Part shown: positions 43,477-52,846 of the stretch, one piece after another
Layout of the letters: each line of letters starts with the position of its first letter
Numbering within the stretch: the first letter of the stretch is position 1
NCBI GenBank assembly: GCA_910579395.1
Contig: CAJTUC010000004.1
Span: forward strand, 146,819 to 210,818
Reading direction: 5' to 3'
From: an uncultured Lachnospiraceae bacterium
GTDB taxonomy: Bacteria; Bacillota; Clostridia; Lachnospirales; Lachnospiraceae
DNA length: 64,000 bases
The notes under the pieces: model-generated
What the model was told of the DNA's origin: nothing
What the model saw: only the letters and a program-made list of their open reading frames with translations
Database searches by the model: none
Program-made: the position numbers and the translations under genes

Positions 43477-44335
43477 TTCTGGACCTGCCTTTCCATAGCT
43501 TCCGCTTTTTCTCCTCCGGCGCCTTATTCTGAATACTGCGCAGCATTTCTTTCAGCCGCTCCGCATCCAGTCCGCGGGACAGTTCGCCATGATACGCGAC
43601 ACTGATCTTTCCGGTCTCTTCGGAAACGATCACCGTCATAGAATCGGTCGCCTCTGAAATGCCGACACCCGCCCGGTGCCTTGTGCCCAAATCTTTGCTG
43701 AGGGCCATATTATCCGATAAAGGCAGGTAGCAGGTTGCCGCAGTAACACGGTTTTCCCGGACAATGACCGCACCGTCATGCAAAGGTGTATTGTGTTCAA
43801 AAATATTAATCAGAAGCTGACTGGAAACAATGCCGTCAACATCGATTCCGGTTCTCTCATACTCATTCAAAGGCTGTTCATTCTGTATGACAATCAATGC
43901 TCCCGTTTTTACTTTGCCCATTTCCACGCAGGCTTTTACAATTTCATTGATGGTACGGTCCGACAAACGCCCCTGATCCGGTTTGGAAGAATCAAAGGTC
44001 AGTATAGAGGAAAACAGATTTTTCCGTCCCAACTCTTCTAATGCCTTCCGCAGTTCCGGCTGTAATACGACAACAATTGCGATCGCCGCAATGCTGAACA
44101 GATTCGTAACAATCCACAGAATCGTGTTCATTTTGAAAAAAACCGCGATCAGCACAAAAGCGCCTATAACAAGAAGTCCCTTCAGCAGCGCCCATGCACG
44201 CGTATTTTTAATCCACAGCATGATGTGATACAGCAGAAACGCAATAATAAATATTTCTACGACATCCGTCCAGATGATCGAAGGTATATGCAATTTGGAT
44301 AAATATTTTTCTACTAAGTCATTGACCAGCTGCAT
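43466..44335 (-). CDS. cdaA: Diadenylate cyclase CdaA
   Basis: A 289-residue membrane enzyme that makes c-di-AMP from two ATP. Three N-terminal helices lead to the DAC domain with LHDGAVIV (DGA motif) and GTRHRAGVGISE (RHR motif). First of cdaA-cdaR-glmM. The hydrolase GdpP is also in the window. Confidence 0.96.
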   Translation of the reverse strand: MQLVNDLVEKYLSKLHIPSIIWTDVVEIFIIAFLLYHIMLWIKNTRAWALLKGLLVIGAFVLIAVFFKMNTILWIVTNLFSIAAIAIVVVLQPELRKALEELGRKNLFSSILTFDSSKPDQGRLSDRTINEIVKACVEMGKVKTGALIVIQNEQPLNEYERTGIDVDGIVSSQLLINIFEHNTPLHDGAVIVRENRVTAATCYLPLSDNMALSKDLGTRHRAGVGISEATDSMTVIVSEETGKISVAYHGELSRGLDAERLKEMLRSIQNKAPEEKKRKLWKGRSRNEE

Positions 44336-44387
44336 AATAACTTTTCCTTATTCCATCAAACTCTTTTTCTGTCATAGCGAACGACAT

Positions 44388-45338
44388 CTAATGTGTCGTC
44401 CTGCTCTTTTTCTGTCCGGCAATCTGTTTTACTTTTTTCTCGGCTCTTGCAAGCGTCACCTTTGGGACCGCTTTTACATAATAATAATATTCATCGTCCT
44501 CAAATTGTACTTTTTCCGTCCGGCTGTAATCCACATGGAACACAAAGAACTGCAGTACTGTTGTAAGGAGAAATGCAAAAATCGTTCCTACAATGACGCC
44601 GAACAAAGACACATTGGTATCGAACATCAGATCACCGATCAGGATGACCATAATATTGACAAATGCTCCTGCCGCCATTGCAATCGTCCAAGCATAATCG
44701 ATACTCAGCCTGCGGATCAAATAAACTAAAATGAGCGTGACTGCAAAAGCCACAATTGTTACGACCATCTCTTTGTTGTTCAGAACGCCGTCAACAACGA
44801 TCTTAAATCTGGCCGCCAGTTCCTCTTCTGCCATGCCGCTCAATACCGTCGCATTCTCCGTCACGAAATGAATCATGTAGTATACAATGACCCCGCATGC
44901 AACAGATACCGCAGATGCCGGTGTCCCGATAAGTCCCATTGACATCGGAATCACATAGGGTATTTTTAACAAGAAGCAGATTGGCATCAGCACAACAACC
45001 GCCGTGTCCTTTGGTGAAAATCTGAAATACAGTAAGAACATGAGTATAAAAGCTGCCCCTATAACAATCGTACATTCCAGACTAAAAGCATACAGATGCA
45101 GCAACACAAATAATGCCGACATGATCACGGTGAAATTCGCCGGCATAAAGGAACACATCAGTGCCACGACAAGAATGACAGGTATTCTGTCAATCGCCGC
45201 CATATATCCCAAATGGGAGTCAATCTGCTGCAAAGCGATAAATGCCAATAAAAATTTTAAAAAAGGAGTAATATAAATTTCAAATTTACTGTAAAACAGT
45301 TTGATATACTGTTTTGCAACAAGTAACGTTGTCATCAT
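44388..45338 (-). CDS. Conserved membrane protein upstream of cdaA
   Basis: A 316-residue protein with about eight hydrophobic segments and a charged C-terminal tail (about 270-316) with a YYYYV cluster. I do not recognise the family. It lies 52 bp before cdaA, and a link to c-di-AMP or wall synthesis is only suggested by position. Confidence 0.75.
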   Translation of the reverse strand: MMTTLLVAKQYIKLFYSKFEIYITPFLKFLLAFIALQQIDSHLGYMAAIDRIPVILVVALMCSFMPANFTVIMSALFVLLHLYAFSLECTIVIGAAFILMFLLYFRFSPKDTAVVVLMPICFLLKIPYVIPMSMGLIGTPASAVSVACGVIVYYMIHFVTENATVLSGMAEEELAARFKIVVDGVLNNKEMVVTIVAFAVTLILVYLIRRLSIDYAWTIAMAAGAFVNIMVILIGDLMFDTNVSLFGVIVGTIFAFLLTTVLQFFVFHVDYSRTEKVQFEDDEYYYYVKAVPKVTLARAEKKVKQIAGQKKSRTTH

Positions 45339-45346
45339 TCATCCTC

Positions 45347-45745
45347 TCATAATGTATGGTTATTACTGTACATACCGGATAATTTTCTCAAATTCATGTA
45401 ATATAATCTCAAGCTTTTCCGCGCTTTCGCATATCGATAGGAATAGACAAAATAGGATAACACGGCATAACCTCCTACCACCCAGGCGTATTTTTTCAGT
45501 ACGTTTATGCCAAATTCCAGTAAATCCATTTTGTAAATATCCATCATAAAGATTTCAAAATCATAAAAAATATACATGGCAAACACCACTATAAATGCAA
45601 TCGTTGCACTTATAATGGATTTCAATACCTGCCATCCGATATAATCACTACGAAAATAGCTTCCAATCGCTACATTCCGTCTGCCGTCATTCGCTTCATA
45701 CGATGCCAGCTTTGTCATCAGAATTACGCGTTCTTCATTTAACAT
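45347..45745 (-). CDS. Small membrane protein of unknown family
   Basis: A 132-residue protein with two to three hydrophobic segments (about 45-65, 90-110) and a basic C-terminus. It lies 8 bp in front of the membrane protein at 45338 and is probably co-translated with it. Confidence 0.7.
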   Translation of the reverse strand: MLNEERVILMTKLASYEANDGRRNVAIGSYFRSDYIGWQVLKSIISATIAFIVVFAMYIFYDFEIFMMDIYKMDLLEFGINVLKKYAWVVGGYAVLSYFVYSYRYAKARKSLRLYYMNLRKLSGMYSNNHTL

Positions 45746-45763
45746 GACATTCTCCTGTCCCGT

Positions 45764-46171
45764 TTAATTCAGGAAGCGCATCTTCGGATTCTCTTTCGGA
45801 TCCTTCTTCGGTTTCGGTTTCGGTGCTTCCGGTTTTTTAATACTGTCGCTCAACTTGTTCGCCATAGAATTCTTGCATTTCTCGCAGAAACGTCCTGAAA
45901 GAATCGGTGCTTCGCAATTCTCGCAAAACAGTGTAATGCCGGAACCTTCTGCCAGTTCCAAACGCTCTTCACGCAGCCACTGCTGAATCTGATTCGTGGA
46001 AACTTCGCACGCCTCCGACACCTGCGGGATTGACGCATGGCGGTTATCCTGAATATATTTTTTTACTTCCTGGAATTTCTCTTCCAGCGCATCCTTACAC
46101 TGCGGACAAATCGGCGGCCCGGATACATAATTGAAAATCTTTCCACATTTCTTACAGTTTCGTACATTCAT
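45764..46171 (-). CDS. yvyF: Flagellar operon protein, YvyF/TIGR03826 type
   Basis: A 135-residue protein with zinc-ribbon pairs: CKKCGKIFNY and CPQC at the front, then CENC and CEKC behind a helix-turn-helix-like middle (SIPQVSEACEVSTNQIQQWL). In Bacillus its relative follows comFC near the flagellar genes, as here. The ATG at 46171 has GGAGG 9 bp upstream. Confidence 0.85.
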   Translation of the reverse strand: MNVRNCKKCGKIFNYVSGPPICPQCKDALEEKFQEVKKYIQDNRHASIPQVSEACEVSTNQIQQWLREERLELAEGSGITLFCENCEAPILSGRFCEKCKNSMANKLSDSIKKPEAPKPKPKKDPKENPKMRFLN

Positions 46172-46200
46172 ATTATAGTCCTCCATTCTTGCGCAGCCTG

Positions 46201-46920
46201 TTACATTCCATTTCCAATTGCAAGCGCTGCAAAATAAATATTCTGAATTCCTGCCCGGCGCAGTTCCTGCGCCATCGCATCGACCGTACTTCCTGTCGTA
46301 TAAATATCATCAATAATTATAATCGTATCTAATTTTACATCATTATAGCAGATTTTAAAAGCCCTTTTCAAATTATTTTGTCTTTCCTGCGCCGACAGGT
46401 CTTTCATGGGCTTCGTTTTACGCACTCTTTTGATCAATTTTGTTTCTACTGGAATATGAAGAAGCCTTCCAACTTCGTTCGCAAGCGCTTCCGCCTGATC
46501 ATATCCCCGCTGCCTTTTCTTTGCAGCATGAATCGGAACCGGCACAAGCGCATCCGGATGCAGCGCCAAAATTCTTTTGCCGAGAATGCGGGCCATTCTC
46601 TCTCCATAATAAGCCGCATATTCCTGTCTTCCCCGGTATTTGAACCGATAAATCGAATCCGACACGCTTCGATAAGCAAAAAGTGCCATCCCGCGGTCAT
46701 AACTATGCTCTCTGTGCGCACAGTCATGACAGAAGACTGCTCTCTTATCTTTCAATTCTTTGCCGCATTTCTGACAGTACGGCGCTTTCACATATTCAAT
46801 TTTCGGCACACATTCCTCACAGATGAGGCTTCCGAAAGGCTTCACCGCCTTGTCACAGACAGGACATCTTCTTGGATAGATGAAATCCAGAAGCATCCTG
46901 AAGAAAGAAAAGTTTTTCAT
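46201..46920 (-). CDS. comFC: ComF-family phosphoribosyltransferase-like protein
   Basis: A 239-residue protein. Zinc-finger cysteines (CPVC, CEEC, CQKC, CHDC) come first, then a PRTase-like domain with IIIIDDIYTTGSTVDA. It is linked to DNA uptake in competent species; in many others it is thought to act in DNA handling. Next to recD2 and yvyF. Confidence 0.9.
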   Translation of the reverse strand: MKNFSFFRMLLDFIYPRRCPVCDKAVKPFGSLICEECVPKIEYVKAPYCQKCGKELKDKRAVFCHDCAHREHSYDRGMALFAYRSVSDSIYRFKYRGRQEYAAYYGERMARILGKRILALHPDALVPVPIHAAKKRQRGYDQAEALANEVGRLLHIPVETKLIKRVRKTKPMKDLSAQERQNNLKRAFKICYNDVKLDTIIIIDDIYTTGSTVDAMAQELRRAGIQNIYFAALAIGNGM

Positions 46921-46935
46921 ATGAATCCTCTGTAT

Positions 46936-49206
46936 TTATTCAGCCAATCGTATTTCGTTCGTTTCTTTTATGCGGTCCGACAGACCTGTATAGCGTCGAT
47001 TTTCATAATTATTATCGACCATTTCCCGCAGCGTCTCGCTGCTCCCCAGAATCGTTACGCAGTTCCGCGCCCGCGTTACCCCCGTGTAGAGCAGATTTCT
47101 GTTAAAAAGCATCCGTGGTCCGGTAAGCAGCGGCATGACGACCGCCGGATACTCGCTCCCCTGAGATTTGTGTATCGTGACCGCATAGGCGAGCTCTATC
47201 TCATCAAGCTGGTCAAAAGAATAGGTCACTCTCCTGTGCTCATCATATTCGATGACCATACTGCGAGTATATTCGCTGATTTCCAAAATCATGCCAATAT
47301 CTCCGTTAAAAACACCCATCCCTTTGTCGATCGGTATGCCGTACTTACTGACGACTTCCCATTCTAACTGGTAATTGTTCTTAATCTGCATGACTTTATC
47401 TTTTTCCCGGAACAACGTATTGCTGCCCGCATATTCTTTCTTCTGCTCCGAAGGCGGGTTCAGATATTTCTGCAAGATGCCGTTCAACGTTTCAACGCCA
47501 AGTTTCCCTTTACGCATCGGCGTAAGCACCTGTATATCATAAGGCTGTGCCCCCACATAAGGCGGCAGTTTTTCCAGGATCAACTGAATCATGTGTTTAT
47601 AGATGACATTTGTGTCATTTCTTTCAAGAAAAAAGAAATCCCGGCTCTTATTATCCAGTACGATATCCTCACCGGCATGAATGCGGTGGGCATTTAAGAT
47701 AATATCGCTCTCCTGCGCCTGTCTGAAAATCTTCTCCAGCATTACGACCGGAAAACATCCGCTTTTCAGCAAATCATGTAAGACCTGTCCGGCTCCCACA
47801 GAAGGCAGCTGGTTCACGTCCCCGACCATGATCAGACGCGTCCCGACAGACACTGCCCGCAGCAGCGACTGAAACAGAAAGATATCTACCATCGACATTT
47901 CATCGATGATGATCACATCTGCTTCCAGCGGATTTTCTTCATTTTTTTCAAAACGGGCGGATTTGGCTTCTCCCGAAACGGCTCCGTTCAATTCCAGCAG
48001 CCGATGAATCGTACGCGCCTCATATCCCGTTGTTTCTGTCATTCTCTTGGCAGCCCGCCCTGTAGGCGCTGCCAGAAAAATATCCATTTCTTCTGAAAGG
48101 AAATAGCGGATGATCATATTGATCGTTGTTGTTTTCCCGGTTCCGGGCCCGCCGGATATAATCAGTATACCGTTTTTGATACTCTCCAGGACTGCCTTCT
48201 TCTGAAGTTCGTCGAGTTCTATTTGTAGTTCCTTTTCCAACGCTTCTATCTTTTCCAATATCTTACGTTCTTCTGAAGGCAGATAGTCTTCTTCCCGCAC
48301 AGATATATTCAGGTCAAACAGCATTTTGGCACAATTCAGTTCCGCATAATAATAGGTCATCCCGTATATTTTCCGGTCGTCGCCTTCCACACTCGGCATC
48401 TTGATCACGATTTTTTTATCCATCATCAAATTCTGAAGCTGCGGTTCCATCAGCGAAGACTCCAATCCCAACAGTTCTCCGGCCTTTCGCAGCAAAAGGC
48501 TCTCCGGCAGATAGCAATGTCCTTCCGCTCCCGCCTGCATTAACGTGAACAGCAGGCCGCTTCTGATTCTATAGTCGGAATCCGTATGAATACCGATTCT
48601 TGACGCAATTCCATCGGCGATCCGAAAACCGATGCCGTCAATATCTTCGGCAAGACGATAGGGGTTTTCTTTCATAACACCATACAGGTTCATTCCGTAA
48701 GCTTCATAGATGCGGATGGCAAGTGTATTGGAAATACCGTATTTTTGCAGAAAAGTCATCGCTTCCCTGGCATCCCTTTTTTCATAGACCTGAACGGCAA
48801 TCTCCTTTGCCTTCCGCTCGCTGATTCCTTTTACTTCCGCGAGCCGCTCGGGTTCTTCCTCAATGATTCGGAAAGTATCTTTCCCGAACCGTTTAACGAT
48901 CCTGGACGCCAGCGCTTCTCCAACGCCTTTTATGGCGCCCGAACCAAGATATCGCTCCATGCTCAGCGCATCGTCCGGTGCCGTGATCTGGTACTGTTCT
49001 ATTTTGAACTGCTCCCCATAAACGGGATGTGCCGTGTAGGCGCCTTCCGCCTCTATGGTCTCTCCCTGGTCGATTGCCCGGAAGATTCCGACACAGGTTA
49101 TTTCTTCCTCATCGGAAATCAAATTGAGTACCGTATAACCGTTGTCCGCATTTCGATAGATGATATGCTCGACATAGCCCTTTATCTTTTCCATATCAGT
49201 TTCCAT
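46936..49206 (-). CDS. recD2: RecD2-type ATP-dependent helicase
   Basis: A 756-residue 5'-3' DNA helicase, full length. An N-terminal OB-like part, helix-hairpin-helix repeats (SGAIKGVGEALASRIVKRFG; LAEVKGISERKAKEI), and an SF1B core with Walker A GGPGTGKTTT and Walker B VIIIDEMSM. It works without RecB and RecC. GAGAGG precedes the ATG. Confidence 0.94.
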   Translation of the reverse strand: METDMEKIKGYVEHIIYRNADNGYTVLNLISDEEEITCVGIFRAIDQGETIEAEGAYTAHPVYGEQFKIEQYQITAPDDALSMERYLGSGAIKGVGEALASRIVKRFGKDTFRIIEEEPERLAEVKGISERKAKEIAVQVYEKRDAREAMTFLQKYGISNTLAIRIYEAYGMNLYGVMKENPYRLAEDIDGIGFRIADGIASRIGIHTDSDYRIRSGLLFTLMQAGAEGHCYLPESLLLRKAGELLGLESSLMEPQLQNLMMDKKIVIKMPSVEGDDRKIYGMTYYYAELNCAKMLFDLNISVREEDYLPSEERKILEKIEALEKELQIELDELQKKAVLESIKNGILIISGGPGTGKTTTINMIIRYFLSEEMDIFLAAPTGRAAKRMTETTGYEARTIHRLLELNGAVSGEAKSARFEKNEENPLEADVIIIDEMSMVDIFLFQSLLRAVSVGTRLIMVGDVNQLPSVGAGQVLHDLLKSGCFPVVMLEKIFRQAQESDIILNAHRIHAGEDIVLDNKSRDFFFLERNDTNVIYKHMIQLILEKLPPYVGAQPYDIQVLTPMRKGKLGVETLNGILQKYLNPPSEQKKEYAGSNTLFREKDKVMQIKNNYQLEWEVVSKYGIPIDKGMGVFNGDIGMILEISEYTRSMVIEYDEHRRVTYSFDQLDEIELAYAVTIHKSQGSEYPAVVMPLLTGPRMLFNRNLLYTGVTRARNCVTILGSSETLREMVDNNYENRRYTGLSDRIKETNEIRLAE

Positions 49207-49293
49207 GTCTTCCTCTCAGCTTGCAGCATTTGGGTCTTGGGACCCAAATGCGCGATTGAAAGATCTCTCATTTTTCAATCTTTTCATGCACAA

Positions 49294-49320
49294 ATGGGCT
49301 GCCGGAAACAGCAGCCCATC
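49294..49320 (-). terminator. Terminator behind the flagellar rod genes
   Basis: ATGGGCTGC (49294-49302) and GCAGCCCAT (49311-49319) form a stem. A further palindrome, GCATTTGGGT/ACCCAAATGC, stands at 49226-49251 before recD2. Confidence 0.6.
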
Positions 49321-49355
49321 TTATTCTTTTCTTATTGCAACAACCTATCCGTTCA

Positions 49356-49742
49356 TTAATAGTTCTCTGCGCTGTAAGTTCTCTTCATCTGCTCAAACAA
49401 AGTCTGCGCAAGAGAATTCGCGCCCTGTCCCTCCGAAGTGACCTGTTTAGCCATTTCCTGAACATAAGTGTCCTGGAACACATTTACCATGTTGCCTGCA
49501 TAGCCTTCTTCATCGTCATCGTCGCTGAACACTTTCGCAGTTTTTTCCATTCCCTTGATAACCTGTTCCCAGAGATATGCTTCGAACTGCTTACATGCTT
49601 CTAATAATTCCGTCTCCGCTGCTTCCTGTGTTTCGGCGGCATCTTTCGCTGCTACCGAATTTAATTTATTTTGAAGTGCATCCGTTGAACCTCTATTAGA
49701 AGTTATCAGATAATCACCAATTCCCGACATACCCAAATCCAT
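49356..49742 (-). CDS. Rod-binding protein, FlgJ N-domain type
   Basis: A 128-residue protein with the rod-binding segment ELLEACKQFEAYLWEQVIKGM and MVNVFQDTYVQEMAKQ. It lacks the muramidase half found in proteobacterial FlgJ, as usual in Firmicutes. It is the last gene behind the two rod proteins; it acts in flagellar rod assembly. Confidence 0.88.
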   Translation of the reverse strand: MDLGMSGIGDYLITSNRGSTDALQNKLNSVAAKDAAETQEAAETELLEACKQFEAYLWEQVIKGMEKTAKVFSDDDDEEGYAGNMVNVFQDTYVQEMAKQVTSEGQGANSLAQTLFEQMKRTYSAENY

Positions 49743-49825
49743 AATGATACTCCTTTCCTTTTCTCACTCTGCGAATCCGCTGGCAAACCCACAGCTGAAA
49801 AATCAGTAATTTTCAGCCTAATCTA

Positions 49826-50644
49826 TCAGCGCTTCAGGCTGTTAGCCGTTTCCATCATAGAATCCGATGTTGTGATCGCTTTGGAGTTCATCTCGTACGC
49901 ACGCTGCGCCACGATCAGATTTACCATTTCGTCTGCCACAGATACGTTGGAACCTTCCAGATATCCCTGCAAAATCCTGCTCTTGCGGACATTGTTGTTC
50001 GTATCTTCGTTAATTGCATTCCCGCTTGCTTCGGTCGCCATCAGAAGCGTATCACCGTATCTTTCCAAACCGCCCGCATTGCTGAACTGATATACACCAA
50101 TCTTTACACCGATAGGCTGTGGATTGTTATCACCGTCTGGATAACATACTTCACCTTCCTGAGAAATCGTAATTCTGTTTGCGATGTATGTACGATTCAA
50201 AGTAATTGCTCTTCCCGCAGAATTGAGTACCGGAAGGCCGTCCTGATTCGTCAGTGTCATACCGCCGTTCGTTCCGATCGCCCATGTGAAATCACCGTTT
50301 CTTGTATAGAAAGTTGTACCGTCATCGCCTCTTACTGCGAAGAAACCGTCTCCTTCAATCGCGAAGGATGTATCGCTCTGAGATTCCAGCAGGCTTCCCT
50401 GTGTATAAATATTATTAATAGAAGAGGTTCTTACACCAAGGCCCACCTGTGAAGTAGTCGGCTTCGGTTCCCCGTTCGCTGTAGTTGTCGTACTCTGCAA
50501 TGTTTGATAAAGCAACGATTTGAACTGTGCTTTCTGCGCTTTATAACCAGCCGAATTGACGTTTGCAAGGTTATTTGCAATCGTATCCACATTCGTCTGC
50601 TGTGCATTCATACCTGTTGCTGCCGACCATAAACTTCTGACCAT
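49826..50644 (-). CDS. flhP: Flagellar rod protein FlhP (FlgG-like)
   Basis: A 272-residue axial protein with the N-terminal coil MVRSLWSAATGMNAQQTNVD and NLANVNSAGYKA, and a C-terminal VAQRAYEMNSKAITT coil typical of FlgF/FlgG proteins. The mbl-flhO-flhP order points to FlhP. Confidence 0.9.
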   Translation of the reverse strand: MVRSLWSAATGMNAQQTNVDTIANNLANVNSAGYKAQKAQFKSLLYQTLQSTTTTANGEPKPTTSQVGLGVRTSSINNIYTQGSLLESQSDTSFAIEGDGFFAVRGDDGTTFYTRNGDFTWAIGTNGGMTLTNQDGLPVLNSAGRAITLNRTYIANRITISQEGEVCYPDGDNNPQPIGVKIGVYQFSNAGGLERYGDTLLMATEASGNAINEDTNNNVRKSRILQGYLEGSNVSVADEMVNLIVAQRAYEMNSKAITTSDSMMETANSLKR

Positions 50645-50688
50645 TTTATTATTCCTCCCTTTTACTGTGCCTTTTGCTCAATCTGCAC

Positions 50689-50782
50689 GGAGAATACCCG
50701 TATTTTTGGCATTCTCCAGTGTGAGACTTAGTACTTCTTAGTGAAACAGCCTCTGCTGTGAGCTTTAGAAGCACTTCTCACG
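50689..50782 (-). repeat. ~95-bp dispersed intergenic repeat, copy 2
   Basis: Lies in the flhO-flhP gap and starts 4 bp behind the flhO stop. Its reverse complement matches 30882-30978, including the central AGCAGAGGCTG segment. Both copies sit downstream of a gene in the same relative orientation. Confidence 0.8.
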
Positions 50783-50785
50783 CTG

Positions 50786-51565
50786 TTATCCGATTCTGCC
50801 CGTCTGATTTACAGCTTTATCCAATGTATCATCGTAAGTCGTAATGACTTTCTGATTTGCATCATAGTGTCTCTGAATCGCGATCATATTTACCATTTCC
50901 GTAACAACGGACATATTCGCCAGTTCCAGATATCCTGAATGTACTTCCGTGTCTGCCTCTATCGTTGTTGCCCCTTCTACCGGATAGAAAAAGTTTTCAC
51001 CATAACGTTCAAGATAGTTATAATCCTCAAAATCCGTAATCTGAATCGATGCAACGGAAGCTCCGTCCTGATATATATTGCCTGCCCGGTCTATGCTGAC
51101 AGACTGCGTAGGGTCCAGACGAATCCTTCTTCCTCTCTCTCCCAGAACAAAATCGCCGTCCTGCGTAACGAGATAGCCCTGCGCCGTCATCGTGAAGTTA
51201 CCGTCCCGAGTATACATTGTGGAAGTTTCTCCCGCTTTATTCGTATACTCTATCGTAAAAAATCCGTTCGATGACAAGGCGAGATCCAGAGGATTTCCGG
51301 TCTCCTTGATTGGTCCCTCGGAATAATCCACATAATTTTCACCCGTTTTTACGCCGAGCGACATATTGCCGAGCCGCTTAGGCAGATTTCCCGCCTGTGA
51401 AGTATCTTTTATCTTGTAGGCAAGTACGCTGTCGAATGACTGGCTCGTCGTACCTTCCTTTTTAAACCCGTTCGTATTCGCATTTGCCAGATTGTTCGTC
51501 ATGACGTCCATTCTGTGCTGTTCATGAATCATGCCTGTATAGGCAGTGTATAAACCTTTAAGCAT
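50786..51565 (-). CDS. flhO: Flagellar rod protein FlhO (FlgF/FlgG-like)
   Basis: A 259-residue protein with MLKGLYTAYTGMIHEQHRMD, NLANANTNGFKKEG and a C-terminal MIAIQRHYDANQKVITTYD coil. The ATG at 51565 is preceded by GGGGGAG. It follows mbl by 28 bp. Confidence 0.9.
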   Translation of the reverse strand: MLKGLYTAYTGMIHEQHRMDVMTNNLANANTNGFKKEGTTSQSFDSVLAYKIKDTSQAGNLPKRLGNMSLGVKTGENYVDYSEGPIKETGNPLDLALSSNGFFTIEYTNKAGETSTMYTRDGNFTMTAQGYLVTQDGDFVLGERGRRIRLDPTQSVSIDRAGNIYQDGASVASIQITDFEDYNYLERYGENFFYPVEGATTIEADTEVHSGYLELANMSVVTEMVNMIAIQRHYDANQKVITTYDDTLDKAVNQTGRIG

Positions 51566-51593
51566 CTTACTCCCCCGTTTCTGCTTAATCTTC

Positions 51594-52586
51594 CTAATCT
51601 TCTCTGTATCCTGCAAGGAACTCTACATATTTGCCAGTTCCGATCGCCACCGCTGTCATAGGGTCCTCCGCCGTCATCGTATTGATTCCTGTTTTCGCTG
51701 CAATCAAATCTTCAAGTCCGCGAAGCAGACTTCCGCCGCCGGTCAGTACAATCCCCCGGTCCGCAATATCGGCTGCCAGCTCCGGCGGTGTCTTCTCCAA
51801 TACGCTGTGAATTGTTTCAACGATCTGCACCGTCGTCTCATGCAGGGCTTCTTCCGTTTCTTCCGAAGACACCTTAACGGTTCTCGGAAGGCCCGTCACA
51901 AGGTTACGGCCTCTGACATCCATATAATCTACCTCCGGCCGTTTGTACGCAGAGCCAATTTTAATCTTCAAATCCTCCGCCGTTCTTTCACCAATCAGCA
52001 GATTGTGCTTTTTACGCATATAACGCACAATTGCCTCATCAAAATCATCTCCTGCGATCTTAATGGACGCGCTGACAACCGTGCCGCCCAATGATATGAC
52101 CGCAATATCGGAGGTACCGCCGCCTATATCCACAATCATATTCCCACAGGGTTTCGAAATATCAATTCCTGCACCGATTGCCGCCGCAATCGGTTCTTCT
52201 ATAATAGATACTTCTCTGGCTCCTGCCTGATAAGTAGCATCCTCTACTGCCTTCTTCTCTACTTCCGTAACTCCACTCGGTACGCATACCGCAATGCGGG
52301 GCTTCCGGAAGGTTTTCTTGCCGAGCGCTTTCTGGATAAAGTATTTCATCATCTTTTCCGTTACCTGATAATCGGAAATAACGCCCTGACGCAACGGCCT
52401 TACAGCCACAATGTTGCCCGGTGTTCTTCCGAGCATCAGTCTGGCATCTTCACCAATCGCTTTTATTTTATTGGTATCTCTATCAAACGCAACGACGGAA
52501 GGTTCTTTTAAAACAACACCTTTCCCTCTGATATAAACTAAAATGCTGGCCGTTCCCAAATCAATCCCTATATCTGTATACTGCAT
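51594..52586 (-). CDS. mbl: Actin-like cell-shape protein Mbl/MreB
   Basis: A 330-residue actin homologue that guides lateral wall synthesis. The phosphate and ADP loops DIGIDLGTASILVY, VDIGGGTSDIAV and LTGGGSLLRGL are intact. Its place in front of flhO-flhP is that of Mbl in Bacillus. Confidence 0.95.
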   Translation of the reverse strand: MQYTDIGIDLGTASILVYIRGKGVVLKEPSVVAFDRDTNKIKAIGEDARLMLGRTPGNIVAVRPLRQGVISDYQVTEKMMKYFIQKALGKKTFRKPRIAVCVPSGVTEVEKKAVEDATYQAGAREVSIIEEPIAAAIGAGIDISKPCGNMIVDIGGGTSDIAVISLGGTVVSASIKIAGDDFDEAIVRYMRKKHNLLIGERTAEDLKIKIGSAYKRPEVDYMDVRGRNLVTGLPRTVKVSSEETEEALHETTVQIVETIHSVLEKTPPELAADIADRGIVLTGGGSLLRGLEDLIAAKTGINTMTAEDPMTAVAIGTGKYVEFLAGYRED

Positions 52587-52754
52587 TTTGCGATCCCCTT
52601 TCTTACGGTATCTATATTACATAATCTCCATTTGCCATCAATCTAAACGTCCAAACCGGCCAATCAGATTAAATTGCGCAGTTTGCTTCATACATTATAA
52701 CCTAAAGAAAGAGTTTTTCAAAGGGATTTCATAATTTTTTTATAATTTATGGGG

Positions 52755-52785
52755 ACAAAAACCAGAACGGTTCCATCCGTTCTGG
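52755..52785 (-). terminator. Terminator of the 12-residue-repeat gene
   Basis: CCAGAACGG-ATGGAA-CCGTTCTGG followed by TTTTTG on the minus strand. Confidence 0.85.
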
Positions 52786-52846
52786 TCTTCAGCATCCATG
52801 CTTATATATTTATCGGCATTTATTTTATTTTTCTTAACCCCTTTTT

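Noticed and set aside
46378..47367. Long plus-strand frame of 329 codons
   Set aside because: Antisense across comFC and recD2, both of which are clear genes; composition is that of a shadow frame.
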